In this document: in pieces, positions 53,981 through 64,000 of the stretch | How positions within the stretch are numbered: position 1 is the stretch's first letter | How the letters are laid out: the number at the start of each line of letters is the position of its first letter | Assembly: GCF_001612825.1 (NCBI RefSeq) | Contig: NZ_BDBE01000029.1 | Location: forward strand, 248,001 to 312,000 | Source of the DNA: Nocardia caishijiensis NBRC 108228 | GTDB taxonomy: Bacteria > Actinomycetota > Actinomycetes > Mycobacteriales > Mycobacteriaceae | Direction of reading: 5' to 3' | DNA length: 64,000 bases | The notes under the pieces: generated by a model | Databases searched by the model: none | Told to the model about the DNA's origin: nothing | The model's input: the letters and a program-made list of their open reading frames with translations, nothing else | Made by a program: the position numbers and the translations under genes

Positions 53981-56900
53981 GGTCGAGGGCGGGCGCGTCG
54001 GGGTCCTCTTCCACGGCGGCGGCCAGTTCCTGAGCCAGTGCGGCACCGTTGGCCGACGGGGCGGGCGCGAAGGCGGCGGCGGTGAGTTCGCGTTCCTTCT
54101 CCCTGGCGTCGCGCAGATCGATATCGCCCACCCGCACCGCCGGGTCGGCGGCGACGGCGGTGACGATCTCGGCGAAACCGCGGGCCAGCGCGGCGACGGT
54201 GTGCTCCTCGAAAAGGTCCGTCGCATAGGTGAACACGACGCCCACCTCGTCGGGTTCACCGGTGGCGGTGTGCGTGGGTTCCACGTTCACCTGCAGGTCG
54301 AACTTGGCCGAGCGGGCGGCCGAGTCCACCGCCTCGATGGTGAGGCCGGGCAGCCGAAGAACCGGTGTCTCGGTGTTGTGGAACGACAGCACCACCTGGA
54401 ACAGCGGGTTGTGCGAGACGGCACCGGTCGGCGCCACCTCTTCCACGATCCGCTCGAACGGCAGATCGGCGTGGGCGAAGGCGGTGAGGTCGACTTCGCG
54501 CACGGTCTCGACGAATTCGGCGAAGCCACGCTGGGGCGCGACCTCGGTGCGCAGGGTCAGGGTGTTGACGAACATGCCGACCAGGTCGTCGAGCTCCGGT
54601 TCCCCGCGACCGGCGATGGGCGTCCCGATGGCGATATCGGTGTCACCGCTCACCCGCGCGAGCAGCACGGCCAACGCCGCGTGCACCACCATGAACAGCG
54701 ACGCGTTGTGCTCGCGGGCGATCTCGGCCAGCCCGGCGTGCACGTCGGCGGGCAGGGTGGTTCGCACATCGGCGCCGCGCAGCGAGGCCTGCGGCGGGCG
54801 TGGATGATCGTGCGGCAGCTCGATGGTGCCGGTCCGTCCGGACAGGGTGGTCCGCCAGAACGCGAGTTGACGTGCGGCGGTGGAACTCTCGTCGCTCTCG
54901 TCGCCGAGCACCGCGCGCTGCCACAGCGCGTAGTCGGCGTACTGCACCGGCAGCGGCGCCCAGCTCGGCGAACGTCCCTCCACCCGGGCCCGGTAGGCGA
55001 TCACCAGGTCGCGGGCGAGCGGGGCGAGCGAGGCGCCGTCGGCGATGATGTGCTGCACCACCACCGCGAGGACGTGCTCCTCCTCGGCCAGCGGATCGGT
55101 CTCGGGCACGGTGAACAGGCACGCGCGCAACGGAACTCGCTCGGTGACGTCGAAACCACCGGCAAGCAGCCGCATCACCCGTTCCGCCGGGTCCTCGCAG
55201 GTCTCGATCGGCAGCCCGTTCGGCAGCACCGCGCTCACCGGCAGGATCTCCTGGTACGGCAGCTCGCCCGGCGCGTCGGCCGGGAATCGGGTGCGCAGCG
55301 CCTCGTGCCGTTCGAGCACGTCGGCCACGGCGTAGCGCAGCGCCGAGGTGTCGAGCGCGCCGCGCAGGCGCAGCACCAGCGGGATGTTGTAGGCCGGGGA
55401 ATCCGGGTCGATGCGGTTGAGCAACCACATGCGCTGCTGGGCGGGTGAGAGCGGGATGACGCCGCGCACCTGGGCCGGAACCAGCGGTGGGCGCGGGTTG
55501 GTCACCGCGCCGGGACGCACTCGTGCGGACAGCGCGGCCACCGTCGGGGCTTCGAACAGGTCGCGCACCACCAGATCGGTGGCAAGGGCGGCGTCGATGC
55601 GGGCGATGGCCCGGGTCGCCAGCAGCGAGTTGCCGCCGCGATCGAAGAAGTCGTCGTCCAGGCCGACCTCGGGCACGCCGAGCAGGGTGGCGAACACCTC
55701 GGCCACGCTCTGCTCGATCGGGGTGGTCGGCGCGCGGAACGTTGTCGCCGAGGTGAATTCGGGGGCGGGCAGGGCGGCCCGGTCCAGCTTGCCGTTCGCG
55801 GTGAGCGGCAGACCGGCCACCACCATCACGGCGTCGGGAACCATGTAGCCGGTGAGGAATTCGGCCACGGTCGCACGGACGGCCAGCGGGTCGAGGTCGG
55901 CACCCGCCACCGGGACCACATAGCCGATCAGCCGGTCGCCCGCGTGTTCGTCGGCCCGAACGACCACGGCCGCCTGCCCGACACCGGCGACGCCGAGCAG
56001 CACCGCCTCGATCTCGCCCGGCTCGATCCGGAAGCCGCGCAACTGCACCTGTTGGTCGCCGCGACCGCCGTATTCGAGGGTCGGCGTGCCACGGAAGCTG
56101 ACCCAGCGGCCGAGGTCGCCGGAGCGGTAGCGCCGCGATCCGGGCGGGCCGTACGGGTCGGCGACGAACCGGGTGGCGGTGAGCCCCGGCTTGCCGAGGT
56201 AGCCGCGCGTCACCTGGTTGCCCGCGATGTAGAGCTCACCGGCGACGCCGAAGGGCACCGGACGCAGCCGGTCGTCGAGCACCGCGACCGACAGGCCGGG
56301 CAGGGCCCGCCCGATCACGCTGCCCGCGGTCGCCGACGGCTGCGGCGGCAGGGCCAGGTGCGACACGTGCACGGTGGTCTCGGTGATGCCGTACATGTTC
56401 ACCAGTTGCGGCGCGGCCGGGCTGTTCGCGTACCGGTCGTACCAGCGGACGAGTTTGCGCGGGTCGAGCGCCTCGCCGCCGAAGACCACGTAGCGCAGCG
56501 CGAGCGGGGCGGCACCGGCCGCCTGGGCGGCCCGGTCGGCCTCGTCGAGCTGGGCGAACGCGGTGGGGGTCTGGCTCAGCACCGTCACCTGTTCGCGGGC
56601 GAGCAGCGCCCGGAACTCGATCGGCGAGCGGGAGGTGACGTGGTCGACGACCACCACCGCCGCGCCACCGGCCAGCGCGCACCACAGTTCCCACACCGAG
56701 AAGTCGAAGGCGAAGGAGTGGAACACCGTCCACACGTCGTCGACGTCGAAGCTGAACAGCACCTGTGTGTTGGCGAACAGCTCGAGCACGTTGCGGTGGC
56801 TCACCGCGACGCCCTTGGGCAGTCCGGTGGAACCGGAGGTGTAGATGACGTAAGCCAGGTGATCCGGGCGCAGCGGGGCGCGGCGCTCGGCGGAGTGCAG

Positions 56901-59900
56901 CGGGGCGTCGGAGTGCAGGGCGCGCTCGTCGAGCAACACCACCGGCAGCGCCGAGGCCCAGTCGTGTCCGGCCGTGCGCAGGATGTCGTATTCCGACGAG
57001 TCGGCAAGCAGCACAGCGGGTTTCGCGTCGTCGACCACGTACTCGAGGCGTTGCGCCGGATACCCGGAGTCGATCGGCAGATAGCCAGCGCCCGACAGCA
57101 ACACCGCGAGCAACGCGACCGGCAGCTCCTCGGTGCGCGGGACGGCAACGGCGACAAGCGTTTCCGGCCCGGCACCACGGGCGATGAGCGCGCGGGCCAA
57201 CGCCGAGGCCTGCCCGTACAGATCGGCGAAGCTCAGCGACCGCTCCCCCGCCCGCACCGCGACGGCGTCGGGCCGCTGCCTGGCCTGGGCGCCGACGAGG
57301 TCGACCAGTGTCACCTCGGGAACCGGGATGCCGGGCGAATTGCCTTCGCGCAGTACGAGTTCACGCTCGCCGGGAGCGAGGACGTCGATGTCTCCGACGG
57401 GCAGCGCCGGATCGGCGACCACGGTGGCGAGCACGCGCGCCCACCGATCGGCGAAGTCGCTGACGGTGCCACGATCGAACAGGTCGGTGGCGTACCCGAA
57501 GGACACGGCCATGCCCTGCGGTGCGCCGTCGTCACCGATGTGTTCGGCGACCTCCACCTGCAGGTCGAACTTGGCGATCGGCACGGTGAAATCGCCGCTG
57601 CTCACGGTGAGTCCGGGTAGGGCGAGGTCGGTGCGGGCCAGGTTCTGGAAGGTGAGCATCACCTGGAACAGCGGATGTCGTGACGTCGAACGGACCGGCT
57701 CGAGCAGTTCGACGAGGCGCTCGAACGGCACGTCGGCATGGCCGAAGGCGGCCAGGTCGCGGGCCCGGACATCGGTGAGCAGTTGTCGGAACGACACCGC
57801 CGGATCGATCTCGGTGCGCAACACGAGGGTGTTGACGAACATGCCGATGAGCTCGTCGAGCGCCTGCTCACCGCGCCCCGCGACGGGGGTACCGATGGCG
57901 ATGTCGCGGGTGCCCGACAGCCGCGCGAGCAGCAGCGCGAGCGCGGTGTGCACCACCATGAACACGGTGGCGTTGTGTTCGCGGGCGAGGTTCTGCAGAC
58001 CCGCGTGCACCGAGGCGGGCACCTGGAGGTGGTGCAGGTCGCCCTCGTGACTGGCGACGGCCGGTCGTGGTCGGTCGACGGGCAGTTCCAGCTGTTCGGG
58101 CAGGCCCGCGAGGGTGTCGCGCCAGAACGCCATCTGGGTGGCGAGCAGCGAGCGCGGATCGTCCTCGCTGCCGAGCAGTTCGCGCTGCCACAGCGTGTAG
58201 TCGGCGTACTGCACCGGCAGCGGCGGCCAGTGCGGCGCGCCGCCACCACGTCGTTCGGCGTAGGCGGTGAGCAGGTCCCTGGTGAGCGGGGCGAAGGAGA
58301 AGCCGTCGGCGGCGATGTGGTGGATCACGCACGCCACCACGTGTTCGGACTCGGCGAGTTCGAACACGCGGATCCGCACGGGCGGGGCGGCGGTGACGTC
58401 GAACCCGGTGAGCACGGTGTCGGCGACGGCGGCGGACAGGTCGGCCTCGTCGATCGCGACCAGCTCGAAATCCGCCGCGGCCCTTGGATCGCCGGGCGGC
58501 AGGATCAGCTGGTGGCCGTGGCCTTCCAGGACCGGCCCGTCGATGCCCTCGATGGCCGGGTACACCGTGCGCAGCACCTCGTGCCTGGTGGCGAGGTCGC
58601 TGATCGCGGCTTGCAGGGCGGGCAGGTCGAGGCGTCCGGTGAGGCGGATGACGAGCGGGATGTTGTCGACGGCCGAGGCCGGGTCGAAGCGGTTGAGGAA
58701 CCACATCCGCTGCTGGGCGTAGGACAGCGGGATCTGCTCGGGTCGCGGCCGGGCGCCGAGCGCCAGCGCGCCCGCCGAGGTTCGCTGCTGTTCGGCGCGC
58801 TGGGCGAGCGCGGCGACGGTCGGCGCCTCGAACACCGCCTGCACCGGCACCCGTACATCCAGTGCGGCGCCGATCCGGGCGACGGCCTGCGCGGCCAGCA
58901 GCGAGTCGCCGCCGAGGTCGAAGAAGTCGTCGTCGGCACCGACCCGGCCCGCGCCGTCGCGCAACAGCAGGGCCGCGAACACGTCGGCGACGGCCTGCTC
59001 GGCGGGGGTGGCGGGCGCGCGGAAACCGCGGGCGGTGAACACCGGGGTCGGCAGCGCGGCCCGGTCGAGTTTGCCGACGGCGTTCAGCGGCAGCTGGTCC
59101 AGCACCATGATGACGGCCGGAATCATGTACGCGGGCAGTGATTCGGCCAGGAACTCGGCCAGCTCACCGGTGTCGACCGCGCGGCCGACACGCGGCAGCA
59201 CATACGACACCAGACCGGTGGCGCCCGACGGCATCGACTTGCCGAGGGTGACCGCGTAGTCGAGGTCCGGGTGGGCGGTGAGCGCGTTGTCGATCTCGCC
59301 GAGTTCGATGCGGAACCCGCGCACCTTCACCTGGAAGTCGGTGCGACCCAGGTATTCCAGGGTGGCACCGGGTTCCACGCGACGCACCAGGTCGCCGGTG
59401 CGGTAGAGCCTGCCCGGCCCGAACGGCGAGGCGATGAACCGCTGCGCGGTGAGCCCCGGCTTGCCAAGATATCCCTGTGCCAGCGCCGGTCCCGCGAGGT
59501 AGAGCTCGCCGACCACGCCCGAGGGCACCGGTCGCAGCCGTGCGTCGAGGACGAACAGGCCCATGCCGGGCACGGCGGTGCCGAGGGTGATCGGCTCGTG
59601 CGGATGCAGCGCGGCGGTGCTGGTGGCGAGGATGGTCGCCTCGGTCGGCCCGTATCCGTTGTGGAAGTCGCGGCCCTCGCTCGCCCAGCGGCCGAGCAGT
59701 TCCGGCCCGAACCGGTCGCCCGCCACGACCACGGTCCGCAGGTCGGGCAGTCCGGCCGGGTCGACCGATTCCAGGGCGCCCGGCGTGATGAGCAGGTGGG
59801 TGACGCGGTCGCGACGCAGCAGGTCCGACAGTTCGAAACCGCCGAACACGCGCGGCGGCGAGATCACCAGCGTGGCACCGGTGGCGAAGGTGAGCAGCAG

Positions 59901-60644
59901 CTCGAGCACCGATACGTCGAAGTTCGGCGAGCACACGTGCAGCACCCGCGAATCCGGGCGCACCCCGAAGTTCTCGCGTTCGGCGGCGACCAGCGAGGCG
60001 AGACCCGCGTGGGTCACCACCACGCCCTTGGGTCTGCCGGTGGAACCGGAGGTGTAGATGACATAGGCCGGATGGGCCACGTCGATCTGACGCACCCGGT
60101 CGGCGTAGCTCACCGCGTGCGCGGGATGGGCCGCGATCCGCTCGGCCACGACCGGATCGTCCAGCTCGATCCAGTACAGGCTGGTGCCGAGGCTCGCCCG
60201 ATGAGCGGCCGTGGTGAGGCCGAGGGCGGCGCCGGAATCGGTGACGATGTGCGCGATCCGGTCGCTCGGGTAGGCCGGGTCGACGGGCACGTAGGCCGCG
60301 CCGGACTTGGCGATCGCCCACACGGCGAGCACCGATTCGACGGAGCGCGAGATGCCGATGGCGACCACGTCACCCGCGCCGATCCCGCGACCGATCAGTT
60401 CCCTGGCCAGGCGCGAGGAGCGTTCGTCGAGCTCACGGTAGGTGAGCACCTGTTCGGCGCCGGGCATGCCCGTCGGGTTGTAGTGCAGCGCGACCGCATC
60501 GGCTGCGGACTCGACAGCAGCCGTGAGCAACTGACCGAACAGCGCTTGACCGCCGGTTCGACGTCGTTCACGGCCAGCGCGGCGGGGGCTTTCCACAGAC
60601 CAATACACCTCTCGCGTCCGACGAGGCCGAACCGCACACAGCAT
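53259..60644 (-). CDS. Two-module nonribosomal peptide synthetase ending in a degenerate A domain
   Basis: 2461 aa. Order: A1 about 40-525, T 580, C 640-1080 (HHIAADG), A2 1137-1620, T 1672, C 1733-2180 (QHIIADG, first His replaced), then a partial A-like region 2228-2461. It has no N-terminal C domain, so A1-T should start a chain. A1 reads DVLLVAGIL (no assignment). A2 reads DFWSVGMVH, very close to the threonine code DFWNIGMVH, so Thr is the likely second residue. The last C domain has no partner A in this protein and should work with A1 of the 5796-aa synthetase, whose gene starts 11 bp later. The ATG at 60644 has a poor ribosome site; a start a little downstream is possible. The 92 bp before it show no certain promoter. 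Confidence 0.92.
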   Translation of the reverse strand: MLCAVRPRRTREVYWSVESPRRAGRERRRTGGQALFGQLLTAAVESAADAVALHYNPTGMPGAEQVLTYRELDERSSRLARELIGRGIGAGDVVAIGISRSVESVLAVWAIAKSGAAYVPVDPAYPSDRIAHIVTDSGAALGLTTAAHRASLGTSLYWIELDDPVVAERIAAHPAHAVSYADRVRQIDVAHPAYVIYTSGSTGRPKGVVVTHAGLASLVAAERENFGVRPDSRVLHVCSPNFDVSVLELLLTFATGATLVISPPRVFGGFELSDLLRRDRVTHLLITPGALESVDPAGLPDLRTVVVAGDRFGPELLGRWASEGRDFHNGYGPTEATILATSTAALHPHEPITLGTAVPGMGLFVLDARLRPVPSGVVGELYLAGPALAQGYLGKPGLTAQRFIASPFGPGRLYRTGDLVRRVEPGATLEYLGRTDFQVKVRGFRIELGEIDNALTAHPDLDYAVTLGKSMPSGATGLVSYVLPRVGRAVDTGELAEFLAESLPAYMIPAVIMVLDQLPLNAVGKLDRAALPTPVFTARGFRAPATPAEQAVADVFAALLLRDGAGRVGADDDFFDLGGDSLLAAQAVARIGAALDVRVPVQAVFEAPTVAALAQRAEQQRTSAGALALGARPRPEQIPLSYAQQRMWFLNRFDPASAVDNIPLVIRLTGRLDLPALQAAISDLATRHEVLRTVYPAIEGIDGPVLEGHGHQLILPPGDPRAAADFELVAIDEADLSAAVADTVLTGFDVTAAPPVRIRVFELAESEHVVACVIHHIAADGFSFAPLTRDLLTAYAERRGGGAPHWPPLPVQYADYTLWQRELLGSEDDPRSLLATQMAFWRDTLAGLPEQLELPVDRPRPAVASHEGDLHHLQVPASVHAGLQNLAREHNATVFMVVHTALALLLARLSGTRDIAIGTPVAGRGEQALDELIGMFVNTLVLRTEIDPAVSFRQLLTDVRARDLAAFGHADVPFERLVELLEPVRSTSRHPLFQVMLTFQNLARTDLALPGLTVSSGDFTVPIAKFDLQVEVAEHIGDDGAPQGMAVSFGYATDLFDRGTVSDFADRWARVLATVVADPALPVGDIDVLAPGERELVLREGNSPGIPVPEVTLVDLVGAQARQRPDAVAVRAGERSLSFADLYGQASALARALIARGAGPETLVAVAVPRTEELPVALLAVLLSGAGYLPIDSGYPAQRLEYVVDDAKPAVLLADSSEYDILRTAGHDWASALPVVLLDERALHSDAPLHSAERRAPLRPDHLAYVIYTSGSTGLPKGVAVSHRNVLELFANTQVLFSFDVDDVWTVFHSFAFDFSVWELWCALAGGAAVVVVDHVTSRSPIEFRALLAREQVTVLSQTPTAFAQLDEADRAAQAAGAAPLALRYVVFGGEALDPRKLVRWYDRYANSPAAPQLVNMYGITETTVHVSHLALPPQPSATAGSVIGRALPGLSVAVLDDRLRPVPFGVAGELYIAGNQVTRGYLGKPGLTATRFVADPYGPPGSRRYRSGDLGRWVSFRGTPTLEYGGRGDQQVQLRGFRIEPGEIEAVLLGVAGVGQAAVVVRADEHAGDRLIGYVVPVAGADLDPLAVRATVAEFLTGYMVPDAVMVVAGLPLTANGKLDRAALPAPEFTSATTFRAPTTPIEQSVAEVFATLLGVPEVGLDDDFFDRGGNSLLATRAIARIDAALATDLVVRDLFEAPTVAALSARVRPGAVTNPRPPLVPAQVRGVIPLSPAQQRMWLLNRIDPDSPAYNIPLVLRLRGALDTSALRYAVADVLERHEALRTRFPADAPGELPYQEILPVSAVLPNGLPIETCEDPAERVMRLLAGGFDVTERVPLRACLFTVPETDPLAEEEHVLAVVVQHIIADGASLAPLARDLVIAYRARVEGRSPSWAPLPVQYADYALWQRAVLGDESDESSTAARQLAFWRTTLSGRTGTIELPHDHPRPPQASLRGADVRTTLPADVHAGLAEIAREHNASLFMVVHAALAVLLARVSGDTDIAIGTPIAGRGEPELDDLVGMFVNTLTLRTEVAPQRGFAEFVETVREVDLTAFAHADLPFERIVEEVAPTGAVSHNPLFQVVLSFHNTETPVLRLPGLTIEAVDSAARSAKFDLQVNVEPTHTATGEPDEVGVVFTYATDLFEEHTVAALARGFAEIVTAVAADPAVRVGDIDLRDAREKERELTAAAFAPAPSANGAALAQELAAAVEEDPDAPALDLGDAELSYHQFDARSSQLARSLIARGAGPGNGVAIRLDRGAESAIAVWAVLKAGAAVVPLITIDAPLPEGLEVKLGLSLDILDPPDGLDWYDLADPALRAELAAESPRPIGYAHRTRALRGDDVAFVGGGRVLDYDELAGAAERVAQRTGLNFESRTRTAGRPDSVAGVLELVAAGIAGAAVVLGSGDDGADEVSHVFTESAVAVAEPGEGAGATIVALSEMIGTAGRSQQRRAVAGMDG

Positions 60645-60736
60645 AGACCGCTACATTGCACCGCCGACCGTCGCCGAGGTGTGCGCCATGACACACCGAC
60701 TCTCTGGCAACAGAATCGTAATCTGCCGCCCGCCCG

Positions 60737-63700
60737 TTACGTGGTGCTATGCCGAGAACCGCTGATCACCTGGTCCAGAACCGGTCCGATCACGGCGGGC
60801 GCCGGGTCGGTGAGCATGAGCTGATGCGTGGTCTCCACGGGGTGATCGACGATCACTCCGCTGATGTGCCGCCGCCACCGCGACGCGCCGCCTCGGTCGA
60901 TACCGCCGGTGTTCATGGCGGTGAAATAGGTGAGCGAACCGTCGAACCGGTCCGGGACGAGTTCGGTCACCAGCGCGACCGAACGCAGCGCCCCCCGGTA
61001 CATCGCCACGAAGTCGGCCCGGGTGATCGGCAGATCGGCCGCCAAGGTGGTGTGCAGGGCGGCCACCGCGTCGTCACCGAGGTCGGCCAGGTCGTCGGCC
61101 GGGGGCAGCTTGTCGTCGGGGATCCCGAGGTCGAGCAGGGCGTGGCGCAGTTCGGCACGGAAGTCGGTCAGGTCGGCGCCCGGCACGCTGTCGAGCATCG
61201 TCAGCGAGGCCACCGTCTCCCCCGCTGCTTGCAGACGGGTCGCGACGGCGTGGGCGAGCACACCGCCGAGCGACCAGCCGAGCAGCTGGTACGGGCCGTG
61301 CGGCTGGACGGCGCGGATCTCGGCCACGTACCGGTCGAGGAGTTCGTCGGCCGTGCCGGGCTGGAAATCGGGCTCGCTCAGGGCAGGCGACTGGACGCCG
61401 ACCACCGGTCGGTCGACGGGCAGGTACGGAACCAGCGACGAATACGCCCAGGCCAGACCGGACACCGGGTGCAGGCACCACAGGGGTTCCTGGCTCGAGG
61501 TGCCCGCGTCGGCCCGCCCGTCGTGGCGGCCGGACCGCGTGCCGGTGCGAGCGGCGTCGTTCAACGGCAGGACCACCGACAGCGCGGCCGCCAGATCCTG
61601 TTGCCCCGCACCGCCGAGGCGTTCGGCGAGACCGCCGACGGTCGGGTCGGCGAAGAACGCGGCGACGGTGAGCGCGGTCCCGGTGCGTTCGTGCAGCCGG
61701 TGGACCACGCGGGTGGCGAGCAGGGAGTTGCCGCCGAGAGCGAAGAAGTCGTCATCGAGGCCCGGCCGCTCGACCCCGAGCACCTCGGTGAAGACCTCGG
61801 CGACCGCGACCTCGTCGGCGCGCTCCGGTGCCCGGTACCGACGCGGTTCGATGACCGGTGCGGGCAGGGCGGCGCGATCGAGCTTGCCGTTCGCGTTGAG
61901 CGGCAGCCGATCGAGGACGACGAACGCCGACGGCACCATATAGGACGGAAGCACCTGCGCCACCGCGTTCTTGGCGACGGTGGCGGTGAGTTCGGCGCCC
62001 GGGGCGGGCACCACGTAGGCCACCAGCCGGTCACCCAGCTGTGGGTCGGTGGTGGCGAGCACCGCCGCCTGCACCACCTGTGGCGCCGCGAGCAGAGCCG
62101 ACTCGATCTCCCCGAGTTCGATGCGGAAGCCACGGATCTTCACCTGGAAGTCGGTGCGGCCCCGATAGTCGAGCTCGCCGTCACCCGTCCAGGCGACCAG
62201 GTCGCCCGTGCGGTACATGCGGGCGCCCGGCTCGAAGGGGTTGGCGACGAAGCGGTCGGCGGTGAGATCGGGACGAGCGAAGTAGCCTCGCGCGAGCTGC
62301 TCGCCCGCCAGGTACAGCTCGCCTGCCACACCAGGGGGCACCGGCCGCAGTCGGGCGTCGAGCACGTAGACGCGGCTGTTCCATTCGGGTGCGCCGATCG
62401 GCACCGACGCGCGATCGGCGGGGGTGACCCGGTGGTCGGTGATCGAGACCGCCGCTTCGGTCGGGCCGTACAGGTTGTGCAGCGCGGCATCGGTGGCGAC
62501 GAGGAACCGCTGGGCTGTGTCGGCGGGGAGAGCTTCACCGATGGCGAGCACGCGGCGCAACGAAACCGGAAGCGCGCCAGCGCTTTCGGTGAGCAGGGCG
62601 TCGAGCATGGACGGAACCACGTGCAGCGTGCTCACCCGCTGCTCGGTGAGCACCCGCAGCAGGTCGGCCGGGTCGCGGTGCCCGTCCGGTGCGGCGATCA
62701 CAAGTCGGCCACCGGTCACCGCGGTGGTCCAGAACTCCCAGACCGAGAGGTCGAAGGTGGCGGCGGTCTTCAGCAGCACGGAATCGTCGACCGTGAGCCC
62801 GAAATGCTCGGTCTTCCACAGCAGTTGGTTGACGATGGCGCCGTGTGGCACCGCCACACCCTTCGGCTTGCCGGTGGACCCGGAGGTGAAGATGACATAG
62901 GCGGTGTTGCCCGGTCGCAGGTCGCCGTGCCGCTCCCGCGCCTGGATCGCCGACGCCGGATACCCGGCGAGGTCGAGCGTGTCGATGACGAGGGCATCAG
63001 CGAAACCGTCACGCGCGGTGGTCAATACGCACACCGGCGCGGCGGTGTCGAGGATGTGACGCACCCGGTCGGCAGGTTGATCGGGATCGAGCGGAACGTA
63101 GGCCGCACCCGTCTGCGCCACCGCGTACATGGCCACGACGAGGTCGACGGACCGCCGGATGGCAAGGGCCACCCGGTCCTCCACGCCCACGCCCCGCGAA
63201 ATCAGATGTCGCGCCAACTGATTCACCCGCACCGCGAAGGCCCGGTAGGTCAGCTCGGTTCCGTCGGGGGCGACCAGCGCGACCCGATCGGAATGCCCCG
63301 CGACCGTCGCGTCGAACAGCGCGGGCAGCGTGGTCGACGGGCACGTGTGCCGGGTGTCGTTCCAGGCGTGCAGGATTCGGATGCGCTCGCCCTCGGACAG
63401 CAGCTCGATCTCGTCGACGGGCCACTCGGGCGCGGCGGCGATCCCCGCGAGCACCCGCGCGAACCGGTCGGCGTAGGTCCGCGCGGTCGCCGGATCGAAG
63501 AGGTCGGTAGCGTAGGTGAGTACGCCGTTGATGCCCTGCGCGGCGCCCTCGCTGTCGTAGGCGTCGGCGACGATGGCGTGCAGGTCGAACTGTGAGACCG
63601 CCAGGTCCACATCCACGCCTTCGACGTCGGTCTCACCCAGCTCCAGCCCGGTGCGGGCGAGGTTCTGGAAGGACAGACCCACCTGGAACAGCGGGTGCCG

Positions 63701-64000
63701 CGCGGTGGAGCGGGCCGGGTTGATCGCTTCGACCAGTCGTTCGAACGGCAGGTCGGCGTGGGCGAACACCTGCAGGTCCGTTTCCCGTTGCCGGGCGAGC
63801 AGATCGGTGAACGGCTCCCCCGGCTTCAGGGTGGTGCGGAAGACGAGGGTGTTGACGAACATGCCGATGAGGTCGTCGAGCGCGGCCTCGCCACGACCGG
63901 CGATGGGGGTGCCGACGGCCAGATCGTCGGTTCCGGCCAGCCTGCCCAGGGTCACCGCGAGCGCGGCGTGCACGACCATGAACAGCGTGGCGCCCTGCGC
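60737..64000 (-). CDS. Nonribosomal peptide synthetase, C-terminal part (C-A-T-TE), cut by window edge
   Basis: The last 1087 residues of a synthetase whose beginning lies beyond 64000. It contains the second half of a condensation domain (from [20 protein letters not shown]), an adenylation domain (63260-61870) with [11 protein letters not shown] and [11 protein letters not shown], a T domain ([18 protein letters not shown], Ser near 61730) and a thioesterase (61490-60750) with [15 protein letters not shown] and a C-terminal His in THQLMLTDP. Pocket code DLWHLILVS is almost that of A3 in the 5796-aa synthetase, so both may use the same residue. Because it ends in a TE, and the next protein starts with A-T, this looks like the end of a separate chain. 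Confidence 0.92.
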   Translation of the reverse strand, partial: AQGATLFMVVHAALAVTLGRLAGTDDLAVGTPIAGRGEAALDDLIGMFVNTLVFRTTLKPGEPFTDLLARQRETDLQVFAHADLPFERLVEAINPARSTARHPLFQVGLSFQNLARTGLELGETDVEGVDVDLAVSQFDLHAIVADAYDSEGAAQGINGVLTYATDLFDPATARTYADRFARVLAGIAAAPEWPVDEIELLSEGERIRILHAWNDTRHTCPSTTLPALFDATVAGHSDRVALVAPDGTELTYRAFAVRVNQLARHLISRGVGVEDRVALAIRRSVDLVVAMYAVAQTGAAYVPLDPDQPADRVRHILDTAAPVCVLTTARDGFADALVIDTLDLAGYPASAIQARERHGDLRPGNTAYVIFTSGSTGKPKGVAVPHGAIVNQLLWKTEHFGLTVDDSVLLKTAATFDLSVWEFWTTAVTGGRLVIAAPDGHRDPADLLRVLTEQRVSTLHVVPSMLDALLTESAGALPVSLRRVLAIGEALPADTAQRFLVATDAALHNLYGPTEAAVSITDHRVTPADRASVPIGAPEWNSRVYVLDARLRPVPPGVAGELYLAGEQLARGYFARPDLTADRFVANPFEPGARMYRTGDLVAWTGDGELDYRGRTDFQVKIRGFRIELGEIESALLAAPQVVQAAVLATTDPQLGDRLVAYVVPAPGAELTATVAKNAVAQVLPSYMVPSAFVVLDRLPLNANGKLDRAALPAPVIEPRRYRAPERADEVAVAEVFTEVLGVERPGLDDDFFALGGNSLLATRVVHRLHERTGTALTVAAFFADPTVGGLAERLGGAGQQDLAAALSVVLPLNDAARTGTRSGRHDGRADAGTSSQEPLWCLHPVSGLAWAYSSLVPYLPVDRPVVGVQSPALSEPDFQPGTADELLDRYVAEIRAVQPHGPYQLLGWSLGGVLAHAVATRLQAAGETVASLTMLDSVPGADLTDFRAELRHALLDLGIPDDKLPPADDLADLGDDAVAALHTTLAADLPITRADFVAMYRGALRSVALVTELVPDRFDGSLTYFTAMNTGGIDRGGASRWRRHISGVIVDHPVETTHQLMLTDPAPAVIGPVLDQVISGSRHSTT

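Overview
The window is high-GC actinobacterial DNA, most likely from Nocardia or a close mycolate-producing relative. Three things point there: a nocobactin/mycobactin-type siderophore locus with IdeR-like iron boxes, an antigen 85-type mycolyltransferase homologue, and the gene order of the ribosomal S10 operon. Everything below was read from the sequence by eye. Family names rest on recognised motifs and remembered homologues, not on searches.

Layout. (1) 1-12.4 kb is an iron-acquisition island: the start of a mycobactin-type PKS (nbtC, cut by the window edge), a ketosynthase (nbtB), a type II thioesterase (nbtA), a divergent lysine acyltransferase (nbtH), lysine N-hydroxylase (nbtG), a stand-alone siderophore-interacting reductase, a lipase-like hydrolase, and an IrtAB-type ABC transporter pair. 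Four IdeR-like boxes sit at the iron-gene promoters. A two-gene module resembling AbiE/MenAT toxin-antitoxin systems lies between nbtH and nbtG. (2) 12.5-18.5 kb holds mixed genes: a small Cys-containing protein, a glycolipid-binding-family protein, an RluA pseudouridine synthase, a CPBP protease, an SDR, and an 821-residue membrane protein with a repeat-rich linker and a C-terminal HTH-like segment. Two tandem SOS-box-like sites precede the last. (3) 18.5-25 kb holds VapBC and the complete S10 ribosomal operon (rpsJ to rpsQ) on the minus strand, with a long leader and a strong terminator. (4) 25-34.5 kb holds a hotdog thioesterase-like protein under a perfect palindromic operator, a NatAB-like ABC transporter, a lycopene cyclase-like flavoprotein, a DrrABC-like exporter, an aldehyde dehydrogenase that lacks its catalytic cysteine, and a double-TetR regulator. 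(5) 34.6-64 kb holds an Ag85-family esterase and three consecutive minus-strand NRPS genes: 5796 aa, 2461 aa, and one cut by the window edge.

How the genes work together. The first island should make and import a nocobactin-like siderophore when iron is scarce. NRPS genes 2 and 1 are spaced for translational coupling and read as one seven-module line: A-T-C-A-T-C-(dead A) then A-T-C-A-T-C-A-T-C-A-T-E(dead)-C-A-T-TE. The upstream NRPS ends in its own TE, so the region may encode two peptides. Only one adenylation domain (code like threonine) could be assigned. No product can be named from this sequence, and the degenerate domains make this the most unusual part of the window.
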